Assembly (NCBI GenBank): GCA_963715635.1
Contig: OY970261.1
Coordinates: 3,844,001 to 3,908,000, forward strand
DNA from: JAPKZH01 sp963715635
GTDB taxonomy: Bacteria; Acidobacteriota; Aminicenantia; Aminicenantales; UBA4085
Reading direction: 5' to 3'
DNA: 64,000 bases
In this document: positions 25,914 to 33,654 of the stretch, one piece after another
How the letters are laid out: every line of letters starts with the position of its first letter
Numbering within the stretch: position 1 is the first letter of the stretch
Notes under the pieces: generated by a model
The model's database searches: none
What the model was told of the DNA's origin: nothing
Seen by the model: only the letters and a program-made list of their open reading frames with translations
Position numbers and translations under genes: made by a program

Positions 25914-27032
25914 ATGGATGAGTGGCCGCAAATATTAAGGGGCAGCCTGCGAAACCCCGACGAGATCGCCAAGCGCTTCGGCTTGAATACAGATGAGATT
26001 CGCAAGGTTGCCCGCGCCTTCAGGACACAGATCACTCCGTACTATGCGAGCCTGATCAAGCACAAAGGAGATGCCATCTACCGCCAGGTCGTGCCCGACC
26101 CGGCCGAGCTGAAAAAAGACAGCGGGGTTTCAGACCCGCTGAGCGAAGACAAGGATTCACCGGTTCCGAGCATTATTCACCGCTATCCGGACCGGCTGTT
26201 GTTCCTGGTCTCCCACAGCTGCGCTTCGTACTGCCGGTTCTGCACGAGAAAGCGCAAGGTGGGCGACCCGAGCAAGATCCATCCGCGTTACATCGAGGAA
26301 GGCTTGGATTACATCCGCAGCCATCCAGAGGTCCGGGACGTGATTATATCGGGCGGCGACCCGCTGATGCTCAGCGACGCCCGCTTGGAATATATTCTGA
26401 GCGCCCTCCGCGCCATTCCTCACATTGAGATCCTGCGCATCGGGACGCGCGTGCCGTGCTTTTTGCCGCAGCGCGTGACGCTGAAGCTCGCGGCCATGCT
26501 CAAGAAATACCATCCGCTCTATGTCAATGTCCACTTCAACCATCCGGATGAGATAACACCCGAAGCGGCCCGGGCGCTCAACGTCCTGGCGGACGCGGGC
26601 ATTCCGCTGGGCAACCAGACCGTCCTTCTCAAGGGGGTCAACGACGACCCGATGGTCATGAAGCGTCTCCTGCAGAAGCTCCTCTATGTGCGGGTCCGGC
26701 CGTACTACATTTACCAGGCGGATTATGTCCATGGCACGGAGCACCTTCGCACGACCGTTGCCAAAGGGCTGGAGATCATGGATGCGCTGCGCGGCTGGAC
26801 CTCAGGGCTGGCCGTTCCCTATTACGTCATCGATGCGCCCGGCGGCGGCGGAAAGATCCCCTTGATTCCGGCCTACCTGCAGTCCATCAGCGACGAACAG
26901 GTCGTCCTGCGCAACTATGCGGGCGAGACCTTTGTCTATCCGCAGATCAAAGGAAAGAAAAGAGACAGAAAGGAAAAGCAGCCGTCCATAGCTCCCTGCT
27001 ACAGCCTGACTAACGCCCCGCCGATTCCGTAA
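25914..27032 (+). CDS. kamA: Lysine-2,3-aminomutase-like radical SAM/PLP enzyme
   Basis: KamA interconverts L-lysine and L-beta-lysine using a [4Fe-4S] cluster, SAM and PLP. In this 372-aa protein C103, C107 and C110 (SCASYCRFC) form the cluster motif, and PGGGGK at 309-314 gives the PLP lysine K314. D270 (YQAD) and D307 (IDAPGGGG) match, in spacing, the two aspartates that hold the lysine epsilon-ammonium in the Clostridium enzyme (37 residues apart, and 7 from Asp to Lys). Lysine is therefore a plausible substrate. The PLP domain is present, which argues against EpmB. TTAAGGAG precedes the ATG at 25914; an upstream in-frame ATG at 25881 is unlikely. Confidence 0.9.
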   Translation: MDEWPQILRGSLRNPDEIAKRFGLNTDEIRKVARAFRTQITPYYASLIKHKGDAIYRQVVPDPAELKKDSGVSDPLSEDKDSPVPSIIHRYPDRLLFLVSHSCASYCRFCTRKRKVGDPSKIHPRYIEEGLDYIRSHPEVRDVIISGGDPLMLSDARLEYILSALRAIPHIEILRIGTRVPCFLPQRVTLKLAAMLKKYHPLYVNVHFNHPDEITPEAARALNVLADAGIPLGNQTVLLKGVNDDPMVMKRLLQKLLYVRVRPYYIYQADYVHGTEHLRTTVAKGLEIMDALRGWTSGLAVPYYVIDAPGGGGKIPLIPAYLQSISDEQVVLRNYAGETFVYPQIKGKKRDRKEKQPSIAPCYSLTNAPPIP

Positions 27033-27056
27033 GATTAAAGGTTACAGCACGGGTCT

Positions 27057-29252
27057 TTATTTCAGGCCGGCGAGATAAGAGGCCAGACCCGTTTTCTGGA
27101 TGATTTCCAGCGCTTCCTCCGGCATCACCCCGCGTTTCTGCCGCAGGGATTCCAGGATGCGTATGATGGACAGCGGCACCTCGGCCGCCTGTCCCACCAT
27201 CCCGGATTTGTCCTTCATGAAAATGATAGAGTCAAACAAGACGGCATTCGCTTCTCCGTACGAAATGGGCCTGCGGACCGCGCTGAGCCGGACCCACTTC
27301 GGGTTGCTCAAAACATCGTTGACATGGGATTGAATGAGATAGGTCGCCCGGCCGATGAGCTTGAGATTGCTCGGGCTGACGTTCGTCATGGTGTTGCCGA
27401 TGACCTTGCCCAGCTTGGCCATGACCGCCGTCGAGTGCGCGTTGAGCAGCATTTTCAGCGCGATGTGCCGCCGGATGCCGAAGGGATCGTCTGCGGGACG
27501 AAGAGCCAGGCGGATGACGGCGGGCGCAGTCTTATCCTTAGCCTGTAAAAAAGGCCAAGTCTTGGCTCCGTCGAGATTTTCCTTGGCCGGCGCGTCGGCG
27601 GCCAAGATGAGGCCCATCCCGGCGCCGCTGTTCAAGACCAACCCAGTGAATTTTCGGAACGCCGAATCGGCCCTGTTCAGCTCTTCCTCCTCGGGCCCCA
27701 AGAGGACGGCCACGCCGAGATCTCCTTTCTTGGGCCCGCGCTTTTTGATATTAAAGTCGGAAAAAGAAAAGTCATAGAGAAGGGCCTGGTCTTGGCCGGC
27801 CTTCTTGAGGCTCTCCAAGGCTTTTGCTTGGAGATAGGGGTCCGCGATCTCCTCTTCGAAGGGCTTTTGATAAAGCTCGGGCGAGAGGCCCCGGAAAGGC
27901 CTTCCCAGAAACGCTCTCCAGGCGCTTTTTAGATCGGAGGCCTCGGTCCAGACCTGGATCCAACATTTTCTCTTGGGTTCATTGACGGTATCCAGGGGAT
28001 AGAGACGGAAAGTGGGGCTGCGCTCCGTGCTGTCGATGAACACTGTGATCAGGCCGTCCTTGGCAAAATATGTGGAGAAAAATCCCGAGGCATAGGCCTT
28101 GGCTTCCATGTCCGTGAGCTTGGCGATCGCAGGGACATTCTTCTTGATTTCCTGGAGGAGGGGCGCGAACTGCCCAAGCCTGTCTTCGATGCGCAGCTCG
28201 TCTTTGAAGCCGAGCCGGGTCATCTCCTTTTTTGACAGGAATTTCCGCAGTGTCCGTTCGACTCCGGTCTCCAGGGCGCTGCCGATGACAAAGGTTTCGA
28301 TGGTCGTGGCCTGCATCCGCGTCGAGCCGGTGATGGCTTGGGGACCGGTGGCCAGGTTGATTTTTGTGATCCCTTCTTCTTCGATGACCTTGCGGCTGCG
28401 CTCAAAAGGGAGGAGCTTGTCGTTCGGGTTATTGTAAACGAAATACAGCTTCTTTCGGCTCTGCCGCGGATCGTAGTCTTTCTCGGCCTTCCATTGGTCC
28501 AGAGCGGCGAGGATGGTGCCGATGACTGAGGACGTCTCGCCCCCTTCCGTGACGCAGAGGACGAGGTCGCCCTTTTTGAGGCCCCGGTCCTGGAGTTGCA
28601 GCCGGCCGATGAGCGGCAGGTCCTCAAATCCCTCCAGCGAGCTGATCAGGGCCCGGTCGGCCCCCGTCATCTCCCCGAGGAGCTCCTCTTCGACCGAGGG
28701 ATCGAGGCCGGCTTGGAGCTTGGGCCAGACCTCTTTGGCCTCCTTGACCTTTTTCCAGAAGGGCCGCCAGAAGCTCGACTCCATTTGTTTGGACAGCCGG
28801 CCGGTGGCGCCGCATCCGTAGATGTAGATTTTTTTCTTGGCGAGAAGAGCTGCTTCGACCTCCGCCGCCAGAGCGTCCAGGGCTTGCTTTTGGGTGGCCA
28901 GGATCTCCAGACGCGCCGATATATCGTCATCGACAGAAAAAAGCATGCGCAGCCCGGCTTCGGTATCGTTCTGGATTTTTTCGCTGAGATTCCAGGTTTT
29001 GGGATGGCGCTGCTCGGTCAAGAGCGTGTGGAGTTGAAACTGGGTTCTATTCACGACGTAGTCGATGGATTCCGGAGAGGCGGAGATCCCGAGCAGCCGG
29101 AGCAGTCCGGCGTCTGCCTCGGTTTGGAAAGTCAGTCCCTGGGGCGCTGTCGAGGCGTTCAAGAATAGGATGGCACCGAAAATGATTACCAAAGTCGAGA
29201 CAAGGCGGTTTCTCCCCCCGCGGGCCGCCTCATCCGTACTGGTGCTTATCAT
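27057..29252 (-). CDS. SIS-domain protein, MurQ-like, with N-terminal membrane segment
   Basis: A 731-aa protein with two SIS-like regions. The first (about 140-350) contains IYGCGATGRLSKQMES, a CVTEGGETSSVIG segment and GPQAITGSTRMQATT, similar to N-acetylmuramic acid 6-phosphate etherases and glucokinase-regulator-type proteins. The second, weaker half follows to about 640. Residues 17-38 form a hydrophobic stretch (VSTLVIIFGAILFLN), a signal or anchor, which is odd for a phosphosugar-binding enzyme. It overlaps the deaminase gene by 23 nt. It may sense or process a sugar phosphate of the wall; the catalytic role is unproven. Confidence 0.7.
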   Translation of the reverse strand: MISTSTDEAARGGRNRLVSTLVIIFGAILFLNASTAPQGLTFQTEADAGLLRLLGISASPESIDYVVNRTQFQLHTLLTEQRHPKTWNLSEKIQNDTEAGLRMLFSVDDDISARLEILATQKQALDALAAEVEAALLAKKKIYIYGCGATGRLSKQMESSFWRPFWKKVKEAKEVWPKLQAGLDPSVEEELLGEMTGADRALISSLEGFEDLPLIGRLQLQDRGLKKGDLVLCVTEGGETSSVIGTILAALDQWKAEKDYDPRQSRKKLYFVYNNPNDKLLPFERSRKVIEEEGITKINLATGPQAITGSTRMQATTIETFVIGSALETGVERTLRKFLSKKEMTRLGFKDELRIEDRLGQFAPLLQEIKKNVPAIAKLTDMEAKAYASGFFSTYFAKDGLITVFIDSTERSPTFRLYPLDTVNEPKRKCWIQVWTEASDLKSAWRAFLGRPFRGLSPELYQKPFEEEIADPYLQAKALESLKKAGQDQALLYDFSFSDFNIKKRGPKKGDLGVAVLLGPEEEELNRADSAFRKFTGLVLNSGAGMGLILAADAPAKENLDGAKTWPFLQAKDKTAPAVIRLALRPADDPFGIRRHIALKMLLNAHSTAVMAKLGKVIGNTMTNVSPSNLKLIGRATYLIQSHVNDVLSNPKWVRLSAVRRPISYGEANAVLFDSIIFMKDKSGMVGQAAEVPLSIIRILESLRQKRGVMPEEALEIIQKTGLASYLAGLK

Positions 29253-29757
29253 CCAGGATATCTCCTTCGCGCCAGTCCTTGGCCCAGTCTTCGACCTTGA
29301 AAATGATATGGGTCTTGTCCGCCGTCGAGCAGATGATGCGGTTCAGGCCGGCGTTGATGATCATCTTTTTGCAGATGAAACAAGGGAAAGCGTTGATCGC
29401 CTTGTCTGCCTCGGCCGAGAGCCCGTAAATATACATGTCGCCGCCGAGCAGGCTGACACCCGCCCGGGCGGCGTTGATGATCGCGTTTTGCTCGGCATGG
29501 ACGCTGCGGCAGAGTTCGTAGCGCTGGCCGTGGGGAATCCCGAGCTTGTCCCTCAGGCAAAAGCCTTGTTCCAGGCTGTCCCTGGTTTTGCGCGGCGCTC
29601 CCACGTAGCCCGTGGAAATGATCTGGTCATCACGGACGATGATGGCCCCGATCGAGCGGCGGAAACAGGTGCTGCGCCGGGCCACCTCCTTGGCGATGCC
29701 GAGATAATACTCTTTCTTGGAGATCCGTCTCGGCTTTTTCTGGGTTTTTGTCTTCAT
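29230..29757 (-). CDS. dCMP/cytidine deaminase-family protein
   Basis: A 175-aa zinc-dependent deaminase of the dCMP deaminase (ComEB) type. The zinc site is visible as CRSVHAEQNAI (HAE with the proton-shuttle Glu) and FPCFICKKMIINAG (PCxxC). GAIIVRDDQIISTGYVGAPR is the usual N-terminal strand pair. It would convert dCMP to dUMP for thymidylate synthesis, although related proteins act on other nucleotides. It overlaps the upstream P-loop kinase gene by 4 nt, pointing to linked pyrimidine nucleotide metabolism. Confidence 0.87.
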   Translation of the reverse strand: MKTKTQKKPRRISKKEYYLGIAKEVARRSTCFRRSIGAIIVRDDQIISTGYVGAPRKTRDSLEQGFCLRDKLGIPHGQRYELCRSVHAEQNAIINAARAGVSLLGGDMYIYGLSAEADKAINAFPCFICKKMIINAGLNRIICSTADKTHIIFKVEDWAKDWREGDILDDKHQYG

Positions 29758-30299
29758 ATGAATTCCTCCAGCTTTCGGTGCAGCTCTTCGAGCGAGCCGT
29801 CGTTGATGATGGAAATGTCGGCCATGGCCATGACCTTGTCCAGCTGCTGCGCCTCGGCGTCATTCCCTTTTTCCTCGGCCTCTTTGCGGATGAACTGCTC
29901 AATCGTCCCGACGGATTCATCCCGGCCGCGCGCCTTGACTCGCTCGAAGCGCACGGCCGGCGCGGCGTCCACGGCAACGAGGACAAAACCGCCGCGGCCC
30001 CGCAGATATTCGACTTCCTTCACATTACGGATGCTGTCGATGACGGCCTTGCTTTGGACCTTGTCCATGACCAGCCTGGCCAGAATGTCGGGGCCGAATT
30101 GTCTTCGCAGCTCGTTGCCCTTTTGGATCAAATTATCCCGACTGGCCTCTCTCTTTTCCTCGCCGAGCTTATCGCGGATCACGTCGGAAAGCGAGAAATA
30201 GGCATAGCCGCGGGTTTTCAGGAATCCGGCCACTTCGCCCTTGCCGGCGCCGTTCGTCCCGGTCAGCCCGATCAATCGATACCTGTTGTGGTGACTCAT
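29754..30299 (-). CDS. P-loop nucleotide kinase, UPF0200/dephospho-CoA-kinase-like
   Basis: A 181-aa P-loop protein. GLTGTNGAGKGEVA (residues 10-23) is the Walker A. FSLSDVIRDKL and VIDSIRNVKEVEYLRG correspond to the substrate-binding parts of the archaeal UPF0200/AAA_18 kinase group, and VAVDAAPAVRFERVKARGRDES is the lid-side region. It is probably a nucleoside or deoxynucleotide kinase. Direct overlap with a dCMP deaminase gene suggests a dCMP-related substrate; CoA-precursor kinase activity is the alternative. tatC ends 36 bp upstream on the same strand. Confidence 0.7.
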   Translation of the reverse strand: MSHHNRYRLIGLTGTNGAGKGEVAGFLKTRGYAYFSLSDVIRDKLGEEKREASRDNLIQKGNELRRQFGPDILARLVMDKVQSKAVIDSIRNVKEVEYLRGRGGFVLVAVDAAPAVRFERVKARGRDESVGTIEQFIRKEAEEKGNDAEAQQLDKVMAMADISIINDGSLEELHRKLEEFI

Positions 30300-30335
30300 C
30301 CTTAGTCAACCGTTGAGTCCGTGTCCCCAGTCTAT

Positions 30336-31127
30336 TTATCCGGCTAGGCCCGATTCGGATTTTCGCTTTTCTTCTTTTTTGGCCTGCCTCGTTTTTCTTT
30401 CCTTGCCGAAAAAAAAGGCGATCAGGATGCTGAACGAGTAAAGCGCCAGCATCGGCAGTGCCAGAATGGTCTGGTTGATCATATCCGGCGTCGGCGTGAT
30501 CACGGCGGCGATAATGAACACCGCCAGGATCGCATATTTGAAGTTCTTGACCATCCATCTGGAAGTGACGATGCCCATCCTGGCGAGGAAGAAGATGAGC
30601 GTCGGCATCTCGAAGACGGCGCCGATTCCCAGGAGCATCTTCAGGATCAAGTTGAAGTATTCGTCGGCGGTGATGATGGGTTGGAATTTCGCGCCTAGCT
30701 GGAGGAAGAAGCGGCAGGCCCAGGGGAAAACGATGAAATATCCAAAGAGTGCACCCAGGATGAAGAAAATCGTGGTGAAGGCGACGAACGGCCAGACATA
30801 TTTCTTTTCTTTTTTGTAGAGGCCGGGGGCGATAAAATACCAGACTTGGAGGAAAATAAACGGCATGGCGATAAAAAGGGCGGTGATGAGGGACACCTTC
30901 ATGTAGAGCGTGAAGGGCGCTGTCAGCTTGGTGAAGGTCAGTTTTTGTCCAGGTGGCAGATACTTGGTGACCGGTTTGGACAAAATACCAAAGATGTCGG
31001 TGCAGAAAAGAGCTCCCGGAACGACGGCGATAAAAAGGGCAATGAGGGAATAAAAGATTCTTTTTCTGAGGTCTTCGAGATGTTCGAGGAAGGTCATCTC
31101 GTCAGGAGATTTTTTTCCCTTCCCCAT
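30336..31127 (-). CDS. tatC: Sec-independent protein translocase TatC
   Basis: TatC is the multispanning receptor for twin-arginine signal peptides. The 263-aa protein has six predicted helices and the family N-terminus MTFLEHLEDLRKRI at residues 11-24, with the conserved FLEHLxxLR motif. The ATG at 31127 would overlap tatA by 26 nt; the ATG at 31097, four bases after the tatA stop, is also possible. The basic C-terminus (GKERKTRQAKKEEKRKSE) is cytoplasmic. No separate tatB is present nearby. Confidence 0.95.
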   Translation of the reverse strand: MGKGKKSPDEMTFLEHLEDLRKRIFYSLIALFIAVVPGALFCTDIFGILSKPVTKYLPPGQKLTFTKLTAPFTLYMKVSLITALFIAMPFIFLQVWYFIAPGLYKKEKKYVWPFVAFTTIFFILGALFGYFIVFPWACRFFLQLGAKFQPIITADEYFNLILKMLLGIGAVFEMPTLIFFLARMGIVTSRWMVKNFKYAILAVFIIAAVITPTPDMINQTILALPMLALYSFSILIAFFFGKERKTRQAKKEEKRKSESGLAG

Positions 31128-31347
31128 CCTCGCTCAGATCCTTCTTGATGTCTTCCTGAATATCTTTGAAATCATCGACCCGGATCTGCTCTTCGAACTT
31201 GTCCTTGATCTCCTCGGTCAACTTTTTGAACTCCCGCATGGCCTTGCCCAGGGACCGGCCGACTTCCGGCAGTTTCTTGGGGCCGAAAACAAGCAGGGCA
31301 ACGGCCAGGATCAGCAACAGTTCCGGCAGTCCGAGACTTCCAAACAT
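31102..31347 (-). CDS. tatA: Sec-independent protein translocase TatA/TatE-type subunit
   Basis: An 81-aa protein starting at MFGSLGLPELLLIL. It has one N-terminal helix, the hinge FGPKKLPEVGRSLGKAM and an acidic amphipathic tail, the TatA pattern. ATG 31347 is chosen because it gives the standard N-terminus; an in-frame start further upstream is not needed. It heads the run tatA-tatC-kinase-deaminase-SIS and is divergent from the S41 protease gene. As no tatB is seen, it may serve both roles. Confidence 0.94.
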   Translation of the reverse strand: MFGSLGLPELLLILAVALLVFGPKKLPEVGRSLGKAMREFKKLTEEIKDKFEEQIRVDDFKDIQEDIKKDLSEDGEGKKIS

Positions 31348-31437
31348 ATGGTTTTCCTGTCTCTTGATACTCAAGGAATATAGCCCTTCACCTGGAATAA
31401 GTCAAGGCCGGGACGCCGCCTGTCGGTCTTGGTCCGC

Positions 31438-31466
31438 TTTACATTATCCCCTCCCTCTGTTAAAAT
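31438..31466 (+). promoter_or_regulatory. Sigma-70-type promoter for the S41 protease gene
   Basis: TTTACA (31438-31443), 17 nt, TAAAAT (31461-31466). The predicted transcription start near 31473 lies after the ATG at 31469, which supports ATG 31486 as the true start. Confidence 0.6.
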
Positions 31467-31485
31467 CATGCTTCGACCGACAGAA

Positions 31486-33057
31486 ATGAAGAAAAAGCTC
31501 CTCTTTTTAATGATTTTTGTCTTCGTCCTGGCCAGGCTCGGGGCCAGGGATGAAGAGGTCTGGAACCAGTCGCTCGAAAAGATCGCCTCGATGGTCGATT
31601 TGATCGAGCAGAATTATTACCGGGCCGCCCCCCCGGAAAAGCTGGCCGAGGAATCCATCAAGGGGATGCTCCAGACCCTGGACCCCCATTCCTATTTTCT
31701 GGACACGGAAAATTTTTCCCGGATGTTCGAGGAGCAGAAAGGCAAGTACTACGGCCTCGGCATCCAGATCCAGAAGCAGGAAGACAGGCTGGTCGTCATT
31801 TCTCCCATGGAAGGGACGCCCGCCTGGCGTCTGGGGATCCAGGCTGGCGATATCATCACCAATATCAACGGCGAAAGCACCAAGCCCATCTCGGACCGGG
31901 ACGCCGTGACGAAATTGAGGGGCCCTAAGGGGACCAAGGTGAATATCACCATCGCCCGTGAGGGGATGGAGAAGCCGATCGAGCTGACGATCATCCGCGA
32001 GGAGATCCCCCTCTACAGCGTACCCTATGCCTTCCTTCTCCAGGAGGGCGTCGGATATATCAACATCCGGTATTTTGCCGAAAGCACCACGGAAGAGCTC
32101 GAGAATAAAATGGAGGCCCTGACCGAAAAGGGCATGAAAAGCCTGATCCTGGACCTGAGATGGAATCCCGGAGGCCCTCTCTTCCAGGCCATCGACATCT
32201 CGGACGAATTTCTTCCCAAAGGGGCCTTGGTTGTTTCCATCAAGGGCCGGAACCACAAGTACGATCAAGCTTTCGAGGCGGTCCGCAACAACCAGTACGA
32301 AAAAATCCCGCTCGTCGTGCTCGTCAACCAGAGCAGCGCCAGCGCCTCGGAGATCGTGGCCGGCGCCATCATGGACCACGACCGGGGGCTGATTGTCGGA
32401 GAGGATTCCTGGGGGAAAGGCCTGGTCCAGCAGATTTTTTCCCTTGCTCCCCAGGCGCCGAACATGGCCGTGGCTCTGACCATCGCCAAGTATTACACGC
32501 CGAGCGGCCGGTCCATCCAGCGCGATTATGCGCATTTGGAAGATTATCTCATGGACAAGGCCGTCCCCGAAAAACAGAGGGAAGTGAAATATACGGACAA
32601 AGGCCGAAAGGTCCTGGGCCAGGGAGGAATCACGCCGGATTATGAGGTCAAGTTCCTCGTCCAGGCGTATACGGCCGAGCTGCGCTTCAAAGGCGTCTTC
32701 TTCTCCTACATCCGGAAATTCCTCAGCCACCAGACACCGTTGTCCAAGAAATTCATTTTTCCCCAGGAAACACAGGCTGCGCCGACGGCCGGGCTGGGGA
32801 AGATTCCGATCGGCCGCGATTTCACGGCCGATCCGGCCTTCCTTGAGGATTTCCGGGACTATCTCCTGACCAATAAGATCACGTATGATGCCAAAAAATT
32901 TAAAGAGGCCGAGGCCGAGATCAAGCGCGAGCTGGAGCGAGAGATGCACTCGGCGCTTTGGGGCAACGAAGAAGGATGGAAGGCCTTCGAGCGGGGCGAC
33001 CCCGTGATTTTAAAGGCCCTCCAGGTGATGCCCGAAGCCGCAAAGCTCTTGGATTGA
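31486..33057 (+). CDS. S41-family C-terminal processing peptidase
   Basis: A 523-aa exported protease. The signal peptide MKKKLLFLMIFVFVLARLGA targets it to the periplasm. A PDZ domain follows (about 80-165, with YYGLGIQIQ and LGIQAGDIITNINGE). In the catalytic core SSASASEIVAGA holds the nucleophilic Ser and WGKGLVQ the Lys of the Ser-Lys dyad. The C-terminal 150 residues extend beyond the usual CtpA core. Family members trim or degrade periplasmic proteins. It is preceded by a good promoter and is divergent from tatA. Confidence 0.92.
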   Translation: MKKKLLFLMIFVFVLARLGARDEEVWNQSLEKIASMVDLIEQNYYRAAPPEKLAEESIKGMLQTLDPHSYFLDTENFSRMFEEQKGKYYGLGIQIQKQEDRLVVISPMEGTPAWRLGIQAGDIITNINGESTKPISDRDAVTKLRGPKGTKVNITIAREGMEKPIELTIIREEIPLYSVPYAFLLQEGVGYINIRYFAESTTEELENKMEALTEKGMKSLILDLRWNPGGPLFQAIDISDEFLPKGALVVSIKGRNHKYDQAFEAVRNNQYEKIPLVVLVNQSSASASEIVAGAIMDHDRGLIVGEDSWGKGLVQQIFSLAPQAPNMAVALTIAKYYTPSGRSIQRDYAHLEDYLMDKAVPEKQREVKYTDKGRKVLGQGGITPDYEVKFLVQAYTAELRFKGVFFSYIRKFLSHQTPLSKKFIFPQETQAAPTAGLGKIPIGRDFTADPAFLEDFRDYLLTNKITYDAKKFKEAEAEIKRELEREMHSALWGNEEGWKAFERGDPVILKALQVMPEAAKLLD

Positions 33058-33102
33058 AGAGACCCCGTTGAAGCAACGTGAGAGACGGCATTCTGTGAGG
33101 AC

Positions 33103-33192
33103 ATGCTTATTATTCAATCGATAGATATCCCTGTCCTTTCCTTTGATGGAAGAGCGGGAGAGGACGTCATTATTTTTAGGGGGCACACATGA
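33103..33192 (+). CDS. Possible 29-codon leader ORF overlapping rpiB start
   Basis: From an ATG at 33103 a 29-codon frame ends in TGA overlapping the rpiB ATG as ATGA. GAGGAC precedes it closely. It matches no family I know and may be chance; the exact ATGA coupling is the only support. Confidence 0.2.
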   Translation: MLIIQSIDIPVLSFDGRAGEDVIIFRGHT

Positions 33193-33641
33193 AAATCGCC
33201 GTTGCGTCTGACCATGCCGGGTATCTCTTGAAACAGGCCATTGTCTCCTATCTTGCCGAGAACGATCATGAGCACAAGGATTTTGGCTGCGGGCCGGGTG
33301 AGAGCGTGGATTACGTGGACTTTGCGGCCAGGGCTATCGAGGCGGTCCTGAACAGTCAGTTCGACCGGGCTATTCTCGTCTGTGGCACGGGCATGGGCAT
33401 GGCCATGGTCGCCAATAAGTACAAGGGCATCCGGGCCACGACCTGCTGGAACGAATATACGGCCGAGATGAGCCGGAGACACAATGATTCCAACTGCCTC
33501 GCTCTGGGCGGCCGCACCCTGGCCCTTCCGGACGCGCTGAAAATCGTCCAAGCCTGGCTCACGAACGAGTTCGAAGGCGGCCGCCACCTGCGGAGAATCG
33601 ACAAGCTCAAGGCGATCGAAGACCGGAACTTTTTATACTAG
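33189..33641 (+). CDS. rpiB: Ribose 5-phosphate isomerase B
   Basis: RpiB interconverts ribose 5-phosphate and ribulose 5-phosphate. The 150-aa protein has ASDHAGYLLK at the N-terminus, CGTGMGMAMVANKY with the catalytic Cys near 66, and RRHNDSNCLALGGRT for phosphate binding, all standard for RpiB/LacAB. A GGGGG tract is just before the ATG, and the SHMT-like gene begins 13 nt after its stop. Supply of ribose 5-phosphate upstream of purD and purE makes metabolic sense. Confidence 0.95.
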   Translation: MKIAVASDHAGYLLKQAIVSYLAENDHEHKDFGCGPGESVDYVDFAARAIEAVLNSQFDRAILVCGTGMGMAMVANKYKGIRATTCWNEYTAEMSRRHNDSNCLALGGRTLALPDALKIVQAWLTNEFEGGRHLRRIDKLKAIEDRNFLY

Positions 33642-33654
33642 GAGAGAAGGCATT

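Noticed and set aside
31507..32949. Long minus-strand frame (480 codons) opposite the S41 protease
   Set aside because: It is antisense to a gene with full protease motifs, and its translation has low-complexity shadow composition and no domain.
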